DNA of 45,845 nt from CAZYJR01 sp964647905 (GTDB lineage Bacteria > Desulfobacterota > DSM-4660 > Desulfatiglandales > HGW-15), in the NCBI GenBank assembly GCA_964647905.1, contig CAZYJR010000033.1:1-45845 (forward strand), written 5' to 3'. The stretch's first letter is position 1. Each line of letters begins with the position of its first letter. The position numbers and the translations under genes are program-made. The notes beneath the pieces were generated by a model. It did no database searches and was not told the DNA's origin. It saw only the letters and a program-made list of their open reading frames with translations. This document shows, piece after piece, positions 7,517 through 15,590 of this stretch.

Positions 7517-8707
7517 CTATTTCCAGGGCTCCCTCGGATAGATGTGCTCACCGGTGGCCACATCAGGCGGGTAGATTATCTTGTACTCACCCCCCTGGAT
7601 CTGGGACGGATAGGTGTTGATGGAGCCGTAGCCTGTCTCATGAAAATAGGCCTTCCCCAAGACCGTTTGGACTTCCAGCCCCTTGAGCGTCTTCATCAAA
7701 GTCCCCTTATCCAGGGTGCCGGCCTCTTCCAAGGCCGCCTGGACAATCTCGAACGCGGCTACATAAGCCGGGGCCCAAGGGTACATGGGCTCGCTGATAT
7801 TCGCCTTATTCAACACACCGGTGATCAACTCGGTGTCTCCGAGCTCCATCCCTTCAACCCAGTAGGACTGTCCTACCACGTGCTCGGCGGTATCACCCAG
7901 GGGATCCTTGAACACGCCGCTGTGATGGATGCAATGGTACTCCCTGGGATTGAGCTTCATCTCCCTTGCCTGCTTCATGAAGTTGACGGCAAAGGGGATA
8001 TTGGAGGAGACATAGACTATATCCGCATCAGCCTCCTTCAACTTGGTCAGGACCGGGGTGAAATCCCTGGTGTCCGCCGGCAGGATGTCCTCGGTTAGAA
8101 CCTCGAGGCCGCCCTCTTGAGCCAGCTTCTTGGAGCCCTCGAACACGCCCAGGGGGTGAATCGTGTCCTCCACCACAAAGCTGACGCTCCCGGCCTTTCC
8201 TTCCTCCTCGATCATCTCCCAGTAGCGGTAAGTGTACCTGGGTCCTATATCGATGACAGCTACTATCCACTGGTAGCCCCTGGTGTAGATCTTGGGGGAG
8301 TTGGCGCAAATGGCGATGAAGGGCACCTTGCGGTTTTCAGCGGCGGTGCTGGCCGCGAAGGTCAGGGGGCTGCTGTAAGGCCCCAGCAGGAGATCCACCT
8401 TGTCCACGGTAACCAGGCGTTCATAGTACTTGCGGGCGGTCGCCTGATCGCTCTTGTCATCGTATACGGTGAACTCGACAGGGACCTTTCGGCCGTATTC
8501 CTTCAGCATTATGCCGCCTTCGGCATTGACTGTCTCCGCCCACGCATTCATGAGCCTTTCGAACGGGCCGACCTCTGATGAAAAATGCCCGCTCTTGGAA
8601 ACGGTGGCACCGATGTGGATCTTCTCCGGGCCGGCGGACAAAGCCTGCCCGGTCCAGGAAAGCACCGCCGCCATACAGATTCCGAGAACCATAATCCTGC
8701 GTTTCAT
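7517..8707 (-). CDS. periplasmic substrate-binding protein, LivK-like
   Basis: A 396-aa Periplasmic_binding protein (type I, LivK/Peripla_BP_6). A Sec signal peptide (MKRRIMVLG to QALSA, about 25 residues) precedes IHIGATVSKSG. GPYSSPLTFAAS around residue 115 and GYQWIVAV around 155 match the ligand cleft of this family. It has no lipobox cysteine, so it is probably free in the periplasm of a Gram-negative cell. It is the only binding protein of this transporter, and it sits between the CoA ligase and livH; an aromatic acid is the likely ligand by context. Confidence 0.92.
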   Translation of the reverse strand: MKRRIMVLGICMAAVLSWTGQALSAGPEKIHIGATVSKSGHFSSEVGPFERLMNAWAETVNAEGGIMLKEYGRKVPVEFTVYDDKSDQATARKYYERLVTVDKVDLLLGPYSSPLTFAASTAAENRKVPFIAICANSPKIYTRGYQWIVAVIDIGPRYTYRYWEMIEEEGKAGSVSFVVEDTIHPLGVFEGSKKLAQEGGLEVLTEDILPADTRDFTPVLTKLKEADADIVYVSSNIPFAVNFMKQAREMKLNPREYHCIHHSGVFKDPLGDTAEHVVGQSYWVEGMELGDTELITGVLNKANISEPMYPWAPAYVAAFEIVQAALEEAGTLDKGTLMKTLKGLEVQTVLGKAYFHETGYGSINTYPSQIQGGEYKIIYPPDVATGEHIYPREPWK

Positions 8708-8783
8708 GACTCCCTCCTTTGGGTTGATTAGGGTGGATGGAAGCTTCCCGCGGAGAGCCCGGGGGAAGAACGCCTAAGATCGG

Positions 8784-10103
8784 TCAGTCCTCACGAATCA
8801 GCCGTTTGGCCTTCAGCTCGAAACGGGGCAACTCGCCCGCGGCCACTATCTCGACCTCGGGCGTGACCGTGATACGGTACTTGAAGGTCTCGATAAACTT
8901 CTCAACGGTTCGTCTCATGACATCCCCGGAGATCCGGTCGGACGCCGGCTCCACCCGTATCCTGAGCCGCCTCCCGGATCCCATTTTCGGGACCACGATT
9001 TGATATTCGTTGGAGAAGGCCTCCTCTTGCCTGATGAGATTTTCGATGGCCGATGGAAAGATATTGACCCCGGCGAATTGAAACATATCGTCCGATCGGC
9101 CCAGGATACCCCCGTCCAGCCTCAGGAAGGTCCTGCCGCAATCGCAGGGGTCCGTATTGAAACGGACGAGATCCTTCATGCGGTACCGGAGCAGGGGGAT
9201 GCTCTCAGTACACAGATTGGACAAAACCAGCTCCCCCACCTGCCCCGGGGGCACGGGCTCGAGGGTCTCCGGATCAAGGCATTCCGGGTAGAACATGCTC
9301 TCTATCACATGGGTTCCCTTCTGCGCCACGCACTCGAAGCCGAAATTGGAGATCTCCGTTGAGCCGATGTCATCATAGCACTTCGCCCCCCAAAGCGCCT
9401 CAATGGAGGCCTTGGTCGATGGGATGTTCGCCCCTGGTTCACCGGCCGCCACCACCACCCTCACTTTGGATTCGGCCAGCGGGACACCCAGCTTCTTGGC
9501 GGTATCCCCCAAGTAGAGCAGATAGGTGGGGGTGCCGCAGACCGCCGTGGCACCCCACTCGAAGACGTTTCGAATCCTGTCCTGGGAGGACTGCCCCCCG
9601 CCGGGCACTATCATGACGCCCGCCTGTTCGAGGGCGGCCTGGAAACCCCACCATGCGATATACAAACTGTACCCGAAAGGGACGAACAGGACGTCGTCCT
9701 TCCTGATCCCGTATCCGTGCATGAAATGCATGAACTGCTCATAGAAATGAACGGTCCAGTCCTGTTTATTCAGTATGGCCCTCACCGGGATGCCGGTCGT
9801 CCCGGTGGTTTGAAAGACGCGCACCCCCTCTTCCGGCGGTATGCAAGGGAAATCCCCCCACGGCGGGTGCCGGGCCTGGCTCTCCCTGAGCTCCTCCTTC
9901 ACGGTGAAAGGGACCCTGCGTATATCCTCCAGGCTGCGTATGTCAGAGGGCTTGATCCCGGCCTCATCATATTTTCGTTTATAGAAAGGGCTTTTGTCAT
10001 AGACATACTGCATCTTATCCTTAAATTTCTGAAGCTGTATCTTCTCTAATTCCCGTCTTGGGAGGGTTTCCGTCTCCTTTCTCCAGTAGCTCACGTTTTC
10101 CAT
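8784..10103 (-). CDS. PaaK-type aryl-CoA ligase (phenylacetate-CoA ligase family)
   Basis: A 439-aa AMP-forming ligase close to phenylacetate-CoA ligase in length. The P-loop-like motif TTGTTGIPV is near residue 104, GSTEISNFG is an adenylate-binding segment, YRMKDLVRF holds the ribose-binding Asp, and RFELKAKR near the C terminus contains the catalytic Lys. The protein would convert an aromatic acid, ATP and CoA to the aryl-CoA. The start at 10103 is chosen over an in-frame ATG 30 bp upstream because CTCCTT (AAGGAG on the coding strand) at 10111-10116 gives ideal spacing. It lies between the Hcr-like enzyme and its presumed transporter, so it probably supplies the enzyme's CoA-ester substrate. 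Confidence 0.9.
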   Translation of the reverse strand: MENVSYWRKETETLPRRELEKIQLQKFKDKMQYVYDKSPFYKRKYDEAGIKPSDIRSLEDIRRVPFTVKEELRESQARHPPWGDFPCIPPEEGVRVFQTTGTTGIPVRAILNKQDWTVHFYEQFMHFMHGYGIRKDDVLFVPFGYSLYIAWWGFQAALEQAGVMIVPGGGQSSQDRIRNVFEWGATAVCGTPTYLLYLGDTAKKLGVPLAESKVRVVVAAGEPGANIPSTKASIEALWGAKCYDDIGSTEISNFGFECVAQKGTHVIESMFYPECLDPETLEPVPPGQVGELVLSNLCTESIPLLRYRMKDLVRFNTDPCDCGRTFLRLDGGILGRSDDMFQFAGVNIFPSAIENLIRQEEAFSNEYQIVVPKMGSGRRLRIRVEPASDRISGDVMRRTVEKFIETFKYRITVTPEVEIVAAGELPRFELKAKRLIRED

Positions 10104-10168
10104 CCTGTCACTCCTTGTCCCGGAAGCATCCAATTCCTCATTGAACCCGGCGGCCCGGGACCGGGTCC

Positions 10169-12496
10169 CTAGAGTCGGCCCATAGCCTTCAATATCTTTT
10201 CCGGACTGAAAGGCGTCTCGTGAAGCCGCACCCCGACGGCGTTGTAAATGGCATTGGCTATCGCCGCCAAGATGGCCGAGACGTATCCCTCTCCCACCTC
10301 CTTGGTCCGGTAGGGCTTTCCCACCTCGTAGGCCTCGGTGATTACGTCTATGTGCTCGGAGACGGCCATGTTGTGGATCAGGGGCATGCGGTAGTCGAGC
10401 CAGCTCGGGTTGAGGGTGTATCCCCCCTCCACCATGATCTCTTCCAGGAATGCATGTCCCAAGGCCATGGAGACCTGGCCGTCGATCTGTCCCTCGACCA
10501 GCAGGGGATTTATGGGAAACCCGCAGTCATGGGCGGTCACCGCCCTCAGGAGCTTCACCAGGCCGGTCTCCGTGTCCACCTCGACTTCGGCCACCTGGAC
10601 GTCGAAGGCGTAATTCTCGCTCCACCGTCCCTTGGTCGTGGCAAGACTGGGGTGATGGGGCTCGTCCCGCATGGTTCGCCAGTGGCCTTCGCCGATGATC
10701 GGGTCCCCGCGTCTCTTCCTCATGCTCGCGCTCACCAAGTCTTGATATGTGAGCCCCCTGTCCGGCGATCCCACCACGTAAATCCTCTTTTCCCCCAGCA
10801 CCAGGTCCCCCGGATCGGCCTCCAACTCCTCGGCCGCGAGCTCCATGAGCTTCCTGCGGACCTCTGTTGCCGCCGATCTTGTCGCGTTTCCGCAGACATA
10901 TGCATTCCCGCTGATCCATGAACCGATGTCCACGGGAGTGGTCTCGGTGTCCGCGGCGATCACCTGGATCTCCTCGACCGGGATCTTGAGCTCCTCGGCC
11001 ACTATCTGGGAATGGATCGTCTCCGCGCCCTGGCCTATGTCCAAGGCCCCGGTCAAGAGGATTGCCGAGCCGTCGTCGTTCATTTTCACAATAACCGAAG
11101 AGCTGTTCGGGTAGATCAGAGAGCCGCCGAAGTAGCTGCTCACCCCCATACCGATGCCCCTGCGGAGCCTTCCGCCTTCGTTCCTTTTCCGCGCCTCCTC
11201 GTACCGTTTCAGGAAATCCGTGTGCTCGGCCGCCTTGGTAATACAATCCGACAGCCCGCAGTTGTGCACATTGTCCCCGTTCGGAAGGTACTCCCCTGAG
11301 CGGCGCGCGTTCTTCAGCCTCACCTCGACCGGGTCCAGTCCGAGCTCTTCGGCCATCAGGTCCATCTGGGAGTCCACTGCGAATCTCAACTGGGGGGCGC
11401 CGTGGCCCCTTTGGGGGGCTCGAACCGGGTTGTTGGTGTATACGGCGTACCCCTCGTAGCTGAAATTGGGGATGCGATAGGGGAGCATGGTGAATCCCCA
11501 TGCCAGAAAAATCACCACCACCCCGCTTCCGCGATAGGCCCCGCAGTTGTTTATGGTCCGGACACGCTGGGCCACCAGGGTGCCGTCCTTTTTCATCCCG
11601 GTCTTCAACTCCACGATGAGCGGCTGTCCGTGCCGGTACGCGGTGAATACCTCCTCACGCGATGCGACAATCTTTACCGGCTGCGAGGTCTTCATGGACA
11701 GGAGTGCCGCGCAGAACTCATGGGAGAAAAGATCTATCTTGCCTCCGAACGCACCCCCCACATAAGTCTTCTGCACCCGGACCGACGAGAAGGGCAGCCC
11801 GAGGGTCCTGGCGAGCTTAGCCCGCTTGATGAAGGGGCCTTGCGAAGAAGTCCAGACGTTGAGCTTCCCCCCCGGCTCGTAGCTCGCCACCGCGGCCTGC
11901 GGCTCCAGGTACCCGTGGGTCCGGAGGTGGCTCTCGAAACGATCCTCGCGGATCAAATCCGCCTCGGCGAAGCCCGCCTCCAAATCCCCCCAGCCCGACT
12001 CGGTCTTCCCGGCGATGTTGTGGTAGAAGGTCTCGATTTTAGGGTGCTTGGGGTGTATCTCGGGTGCATCGCTCCGCATGGCCTCCTCTACGTCGAAGAC
12101 CGCCGGAAGGGTCTCGTATTCGACCTCTATCCGCTCGAGGGCCTCCTCGGCGGCCTCGTAATCCACGGCCGCCACCGCCGCGACCTCCTCGCCCACGTGG
12201 CGGACCTCGCCGGTCGCCAAGGGATATTGGTCCGGAGGATAGCGCGGGGTCTCCACGAATCCGTGCTTGATCCCCAGCGTGTCGGCCGAGGTTATCACCG
12301 CCTTCACCCCCGGCACTCTGAGCGCCTTTTCGGTGTCAATCCGCACGATCCTCGCGTGAGGATGGGGGCTGCGGAGGATGCGGCCCACAAGCGTATTGTG
12401 CGGGTGGAGGTCGACCGTGTAGACGGCCCGACCCGTCACCTTGTCCGGTCCGTCCTTTCGTGCGACCCTTTTCCCGACATACTCCAACTGCTCCAT
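10169..12496 (-). CDS. molybdopterin subunit of a 4-hydroxybenzoyl-CoA reductase-like enzyme
   Basis: A 775-aa xanthine oxidase-family large subunit. An N-terminal Ald_Xan_dh_C domain (KRVARKDGPDKVTG) is followed by two molybdopterin-binding regions: GGAFGGK, RAPQRGHGAPQ, and near the C terminus EVGEGY, which carries the catalytic Glu. The AYxCSFR signature of form I CO dehydrogenase is absent, so it is not a canonical CoxL. Its length is close to HcrA of Thauera (about 769 aa). With the 2Fe-2S and FAD/4Fe-4S subunits encoded just upstream, it likely removes a phenolic hydroxyl from an aryl-CoA. The ATG at 12496 follows GAGGG by eight bases; an upstream GTG at 12511 is the alternative. Confidence 0.88.
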   Translation of the reverse strand: MEQLEYVGKRVARKDGPDKVTGRAVYTVDLHPHNTLVGRILRSPHPHARIVRIDTEKALRVPGVKAVITSADTLGIKHGFVETPRYPPDQYPLATGEVRHVGEEVAAVAAVDYEAAEEALERIEVEYETLPAVFDVEEAMRSDAPEIHPKHPKIETFYHNIAGKTESGWGDLEAGFAEADLIREDRFESHLRTHGYLEPQAAVASYEPGGKLNVWTSSQGPFIKRAKLARTLGLPFSSVRVQKTYVGGAFGGKIDLFSHEFCAALLSMKTSQPVKIVASREEVFTAYRHGQPLIVELKTGMKKDGTLVAQRVRTINNCGAYRGSGVVVIFLAWGFTMLPYRIPNFSYEGYAVYTNNPVRAPQRGHGAPQLRFAVDSQMDLMAEELGLDPVEVRLKNARRSGEYLPNGDNVHNCGLSDCITKAAEHTDFLKRYEEARKRNEGGRLRRGIGMGVSSYFGGSLIYPNSSSVIVKMNDDGSAILLTGALDIGQGAETIHSQIVAEELKIPVEEIQVIAADTETTPVDIGSWISGNAYVCGNATRSAATEVRRKLMELAAEELEADPGDLVLGEKRIYVVGSPDRGLTYQDLVSASMRKRRGDPIIGEGHWRTMRDEPHHPSLATTKGRWSENYAFDVQVAEVEVDTETGLVKLLRAVTAHDCGFPINPLLVEGQIDGQVSMALGHAFLEEIMVEGGYTLNPSWLDYRMPLIHNMAVSEHIDVITEAYEVGKPYRTKEVGEGYVSAILAAIANAIYNAVGVRLHETPFSPEKILKAMGRL

Positions 12497-12529
12497 TTCC
12501 TTGTCCCTCACAATCCCGCGACCGTCCTT

Positions 12530-13012
12530 TCAGTCCTTATCCATGGCGGCTTCAACCGCTTCCACTATCTTGTTGTAGCCCGTGCATCTGCACAGATGCC
12601 CCTCGAGCGCTTCCGTGACTTCTTGGCGGGAGGCGCAGGGAATACGCTCCAACAGAGAGCTGGTCGCCAAGACCATCCCGGGCGTGCAGAATCCGCACTG
12701 GACGGCCCCCTTCTCCAAGAAGGCCTCCTGAACGGCCGTTGCCCCCTTGCCGCCTCCCAACCCTTCTATTGTCACCAGCTTCTTTCCCTGGCACTCCACC
12801 GCGAGCATCAGGCACGAGAGCATGGGCTCGCCGTCCACCAGCACCGTACAGGAGCCGCATTCTCCGGTCCCGCAGCCCTCCTTGGTCCCGGTGAAGCCCA
12901 GATGCTCGCGAAGAGCCTCCAACAGGGTCTCTCGAGGCTCCACAGCCAGCTCATAATACTCTCCGTTCACCAAAAGCTCGATCAGCACCTTCCGGCGTCT
13001 TCTCTCCATCAC
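12530..13012 (-). CDS. 2Fe-2S subunit of the Hcr-like molybdenum enzyme
   Basis: A 160-aa small subunit, the length of HcrC and CoxS. The N-terminal plant-type ferredoxin domain has GCGTGECGSC followed by C at LSCLM. The C-terminal four-helix domain has CGFCTPGM and HLCRCTGY, giving the second [2Fe-2S] cluster. It passes electrons between the FAD/4Fe-4S subunit and the molybdenum centre. It overlaps the preceding subunit gene by four bases (ATGA). The first of two adjacent ATG codons is used; the second would remove one residue. Confidence 0.94.
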   Translation of the reverse strand: MMERRRRKVLIELLVNGEYYELAVEPRETLLEALREHLGFTGTKEGCGTGECGSCTVLVDGEPMLSCLMLAVECQGKKLVTIEGLGGGKGATAVQEAFLEKGAVQCGFCTPGMVLATSSLLERIPCASRQEVTEALEGHLCRCTGYNKIVEAVEAAMDKD

Positions 13013-14019
13013 TTCCCCCTTCGCCGGCTACCGGTCCCGCGCTCCAGGGCCTTGGACAAGGCCTCCTTGGCTATGGACTTGATGACGGCCCTTAGATATC
13101 GAGTTGAGTAGCCGTGATGAGGCACCACTCGGATCTCACCGGCCAGACGCTCGGCGGCCTCGGCCAACAGGCCCTCTTTCAGGACCTCGCCCGCCAGGAG
13201 CTCTTCGGTTTCCTTGCCTCTGACCGGTGCGGGCCCCACCGCCCCCACCGCGATTCGGGCCTTCCTACATGCGCATGCGCCCGGTTCTAGCTCCAGTGTC
13301 ACCGCCACACCCGCCGCTGCGAATTCCAGCGCGCCCCGCATGGTGAATTTCCTGTAAGCCCCGGCGGTCTTCGCGTTTGCGTCCGTTACGGTGACCCGGC
13401 TGAGGAGTTCTCCGGGGGCCAAGGATAAAGGCCGGAGGGGATCGTTCCGGTAGAGTTCCTCAAGGGGCAGGGTACGCTCCTTCACTCCGTCATAAACAGT
13501 GATATTCGCATCCAGGGACATAAGGGCCGGGGCGGTGTCGGCCATGTAGACCGCCCGGCACCGATTCCCCCTGGGGATGAAGTAGCACCGGTTTCCTCCT
13601 CTCTTGAAGCAGGGCTCCACGAACTGGTAGCGGTGGCTCTGATTGTAGTACAGGCAGCGCGAGTCCTGGCAGAGGTTCCCTCCCAGGGTCCCCATCACCC
13701 GTATCTCCTTGGATGCCACCGCCCTGGCCGCGTCCGCCAGAACGGGGAGCTCCTGTCCCAGCTCAGGCGATCGGCGTATTGCGTCCAGAGTCATGAGGGC
13801 GTCCAGCTCAAGCAGTCCTTCGGGGGTCACATGCGGGGGGCGGGAGGGGATTCCCTTGAGACCGACGAGCACCTCGGGTTCGTCCAGCCCGTATTTCATG
13901 CGGGGAAGCAGCTCCGTACCCCCGGCCAGGGGCCTTGCACGCCCCTGATACTCGCTCAAGAGCCGGCCGGCCTCCTCCAAGCTGCCCGCCCGCTTGTAGG
14001 AAAACATGGGAAGTTCCAT
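13009..14019 (-). CDS. FAD subunit with an extra 4Fe-4S loop, HcrB-like
   Basis: A 336-aa FAD_binding_5/CO_deh_flav_C protein. PLAGGTELLPRM near residue 30 and MGTLGGNLCQ near 109 are the FAD motifs. Right after the second motif comes an insertion with cysteines at about 117, 122, 137, 145 and 154. As I recall, HcrB of Thauera aromatica binds an additional [4Fe-4S] cluster through Cys122, 138, 146 and 155; the spacing here is nearly the same. CO dehydrogenase and xanthine dehydrogenase FAD subunits lack this loop. The ATG at 14019 has GGAG eight bases upstream, and a sigma-54 promoter covers the alternative start at 14070. Confidence 0.9.
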   Translation of the reverse strand: MELPMFSYKRAGSLEEAGRLLSEYQGRARPLAGGTELLPRMKYGLDEPEVLVGLKGIPSRPPHVTPEGLLELDALMTLDAIRRSPELGQELPVLADAARAVASKEIRVMGTLGGNLCQDSRCLYYNQSHRYQFVEPCFKRGGNRCYFIPRGNRCRAVYMADTAPALMSLDANITVYDGVKERTLPLEELYRNDPLRPLSLAPGELLSRVTVTDANAKTAGAYRKFTMRGALEFAAAGVAVTLELEPGACACRKARIAVGAVGPAPVRGKETEELLAGEVLKEGLLAEAAERLAGEIRVVPHHGYSTRYLRAVIKSIAKEALSKALERGTGSRRRGK

Positions 14020-14065
14020 CTCGGGATCTCCATATCGAATGAGGGATGCGGTCGGGCGCAGGTAC

Positions 14066-14081
14066 TGCAACCCCTATACCA
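14066..14081 (-). promoter_or_regulatory. sigma-54 promoter of the Hcr-like operon
   Basis: On the minus strand the sequence TGGTATAGGGGTTGCA matches the -24/-12 pattern TGGCACG-N4-TTGCA: it has GG and GC separated by exactly ten bases, plus the TTGC element. Transcription would start near 14055, leaving a leader of about 36 nt before the ATG at 14019. A sigma-54 activator gene lies immediately upstream. A gcctc/gaggc inverted repeat at 14143-14159 lies about 80 bp upstream and could be part of an enhancer site. Confidence 0.7.
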
Positions 14082-14189
14082 CATGGAGACGGAACGCAAC
14101 AGCTTGATATATATGGAAATTATCGTCAGGACTTCATCCACTGCCTCCCAAAGAGAGGCGGTATAGGTGCTTCCCGAAAGGAGGCGTTT

Positions 14190-15590
14190 CTAGCGGAAGG
14201 ACCGGGACTCTACGCCGTGTCGTCTCAGCAGTCTTTGCAGAGACGTGCGCCGCATACCCAGGGCTTCGGCCGCACGGGTCACGTTTCCCCGGTGTTGCTT
14301 CATGCACTCTCTCAGGTAACGCCTGGTGAAATCCTCCAGGACCAGGTGCTTCATTTCGCGGAAGGACAGGGTCGGTTTTCCGGGAACACTTGCACGGTAG
14401 TCGGCCAAGGGATCCTTGGGAAGGAGGTGCGCGAGGGAGATCTCACCCCCTTCGGATAGCACTACGGCCCGCTGGACGGCGTTCTCGAGCTGACGCACAT
14501 TGCCCGGCCATTCATAGGCCGTCATTCTCTCCACTACCGCCTCGGGGATCCGGGGAACCTTGTCGAGCTCGAGCTGCGCCGCGTACCGCTTCAAAAAATG
14601 CCGGGCCAGAACCGGGATCTCCTCCTGTCTTTCCCTGAGCGGAGGGATGGTGAGATTCACCACGTTCAATCGATAGAAGAGGTCCTCCCGAAAGGCCCCT
14701 GCAGCCACCTGCCGCTCCAGGTTTCTATTGGTCGCCGCAATGATGCGGGTGTCCACCTTTATACCTCTTGTGCCCCCCACCTTGACGACCACATGCTCTT
14801 GCACGGCCCTCAGCAGTTTGCCCTGGAGGTCCAGGGGCAGCTCGCTCACCTCGTCCAGGAAAAGCGTCCCGCCATGGGCGCTCTCGAAATATCCTTTCCG
14901 CTCCGAATGGGCCCCGGTGAACGCCCCCTTCATGTGACCGAAGAGCTCGCTCTCGAGCAGGCTGCCGGTGAGGGCGGCGCAGTCGGCCAGCACAAAGGCC
15001 GAGTCTCTTCTAGGGCTCATGTTGTGGATGGCCCGAGCCACCAGCTCTTTCCCGGTGCCGCTCTCCCCTTGAACAAGGATGTTGCAATTCACTGGCGCCA
15101 CCTTTTCCATAAAGCGGGCCACCGCGGCCATGGCGGGCGATCCCCCCAGGATCAGGGGGGTTTCCTTTTCCACCCTCAGCCGGTCCCTGAGCTCCCTTAC
15201 CTCGCGCTGCAGGGACTTCTTCTCCAGGACATTCTGGATCGTGTGGAGAAACTCCTCCATCTCGAAGGGCTTTGCCAGGTAGTCGTACGCCCCTTTCTTC
15301 ATGGCCTTGACAGCGGTCTCCACCGCCGCGTATCCAGTCATCATTACAACGTCTATAGAGGCGTCTATGCCGCGGATGCTCTCCAAGAGCTCAATGCCGT
15401 CCATCCCCGGCATCCTGATATCCGCGATCACGAGATCGAAGGGCGGATTCCGCTTCTCCACCATTTCCAGGGCGGCTGCGGGATCCACCGCCCCCACCAC
15501 GTTATGGCCCTGCCTGGACAAGAGGCGGACGCACCGCCTGAGTATGGACTTTTCATCGTCCACCACCAGGATGGAAAAGGGTTCACCCAT
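14190..15590 (-). CDS. sigma-54-dependent response regulator (NtrC family)
   Basis: A 466-aa activator in three domains. The receiver domain (1-120) has the acidic pair D11/D12, phospho-acceptor D57 and K107. The AAA+ domain has Walker A GESGTGKE (175-182), the sigma-54-contacting GAFTGA loop (222-227) and FLDEVSEL as Walker B. The C-terminal Fis-type helix-turn-helix is near 440-460 (NVTRAAEALGMRRTSLQRLL). Its gene overlaps that of the kinase by eight bases, so the two form one system. The sigma-54 promoter at 14066-14081 is the obvious target, so it probably controls the whole downstream catabolic operon. Confidence 0.94.
   Translation of the reverse strand: MGEPFSILVVDDEKSILRRCVRLLSRQGHNVVGAVDPAAALEMVEKRNPPFDLVIADIRMPGMDGIELLESIRGIDASIDVVMMTGYAAVETAVKAMKKGAYDYLAKPFEMEEFLHTIQNVLEKKSLQREVRELRDRLRVEKETPLILGGSPAMAAVARFMEKVAPVNCNILVQGESGTGKELVARAIHNMSPRRDSAFVLADCAALTGSLLESELFGHMKGAFTGAHSERKGYFESAHGGTLFLDEVSELPLDLQGKLLRAVQEHVVVKVGGTRGIKVDTRIIAATNRNLERQVAAGAFREDLFYRLNVVNLTIPPLRERQEEIPVLARHFLKRYAAQLELDKVPRIPEAVVERMTAYEWPGNVRQLENAVQRAVVLSEGGEISLAHLLPKDPLADYRASVPGKPTLSFREMKHLVLEDFTRRYLRECMKQHRGNVTRAAEALGMRRTSLQRLLRRHGVESRSFR

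Noticed and set aside
11402..13111. A 569-codon open frame on the plus strand opposite the molybdopterin and 2Fe-2S genes
   Set aside because: It is the antisense shadow of GC-rich coding sequence, with no recognisable domain, and it spans two real genes on the other strand.
10169..14019. Aerobic-type CO dehydrogenase (coxMSL) because of the M-S-L gene order and the MoxR/VWA pair
   Set aside because: The large subunit lacks the AYxCSFR active-site motif and the FAD subunit has the HcrB-type cysteine loop, so an Hcr-like enzyme fits better.
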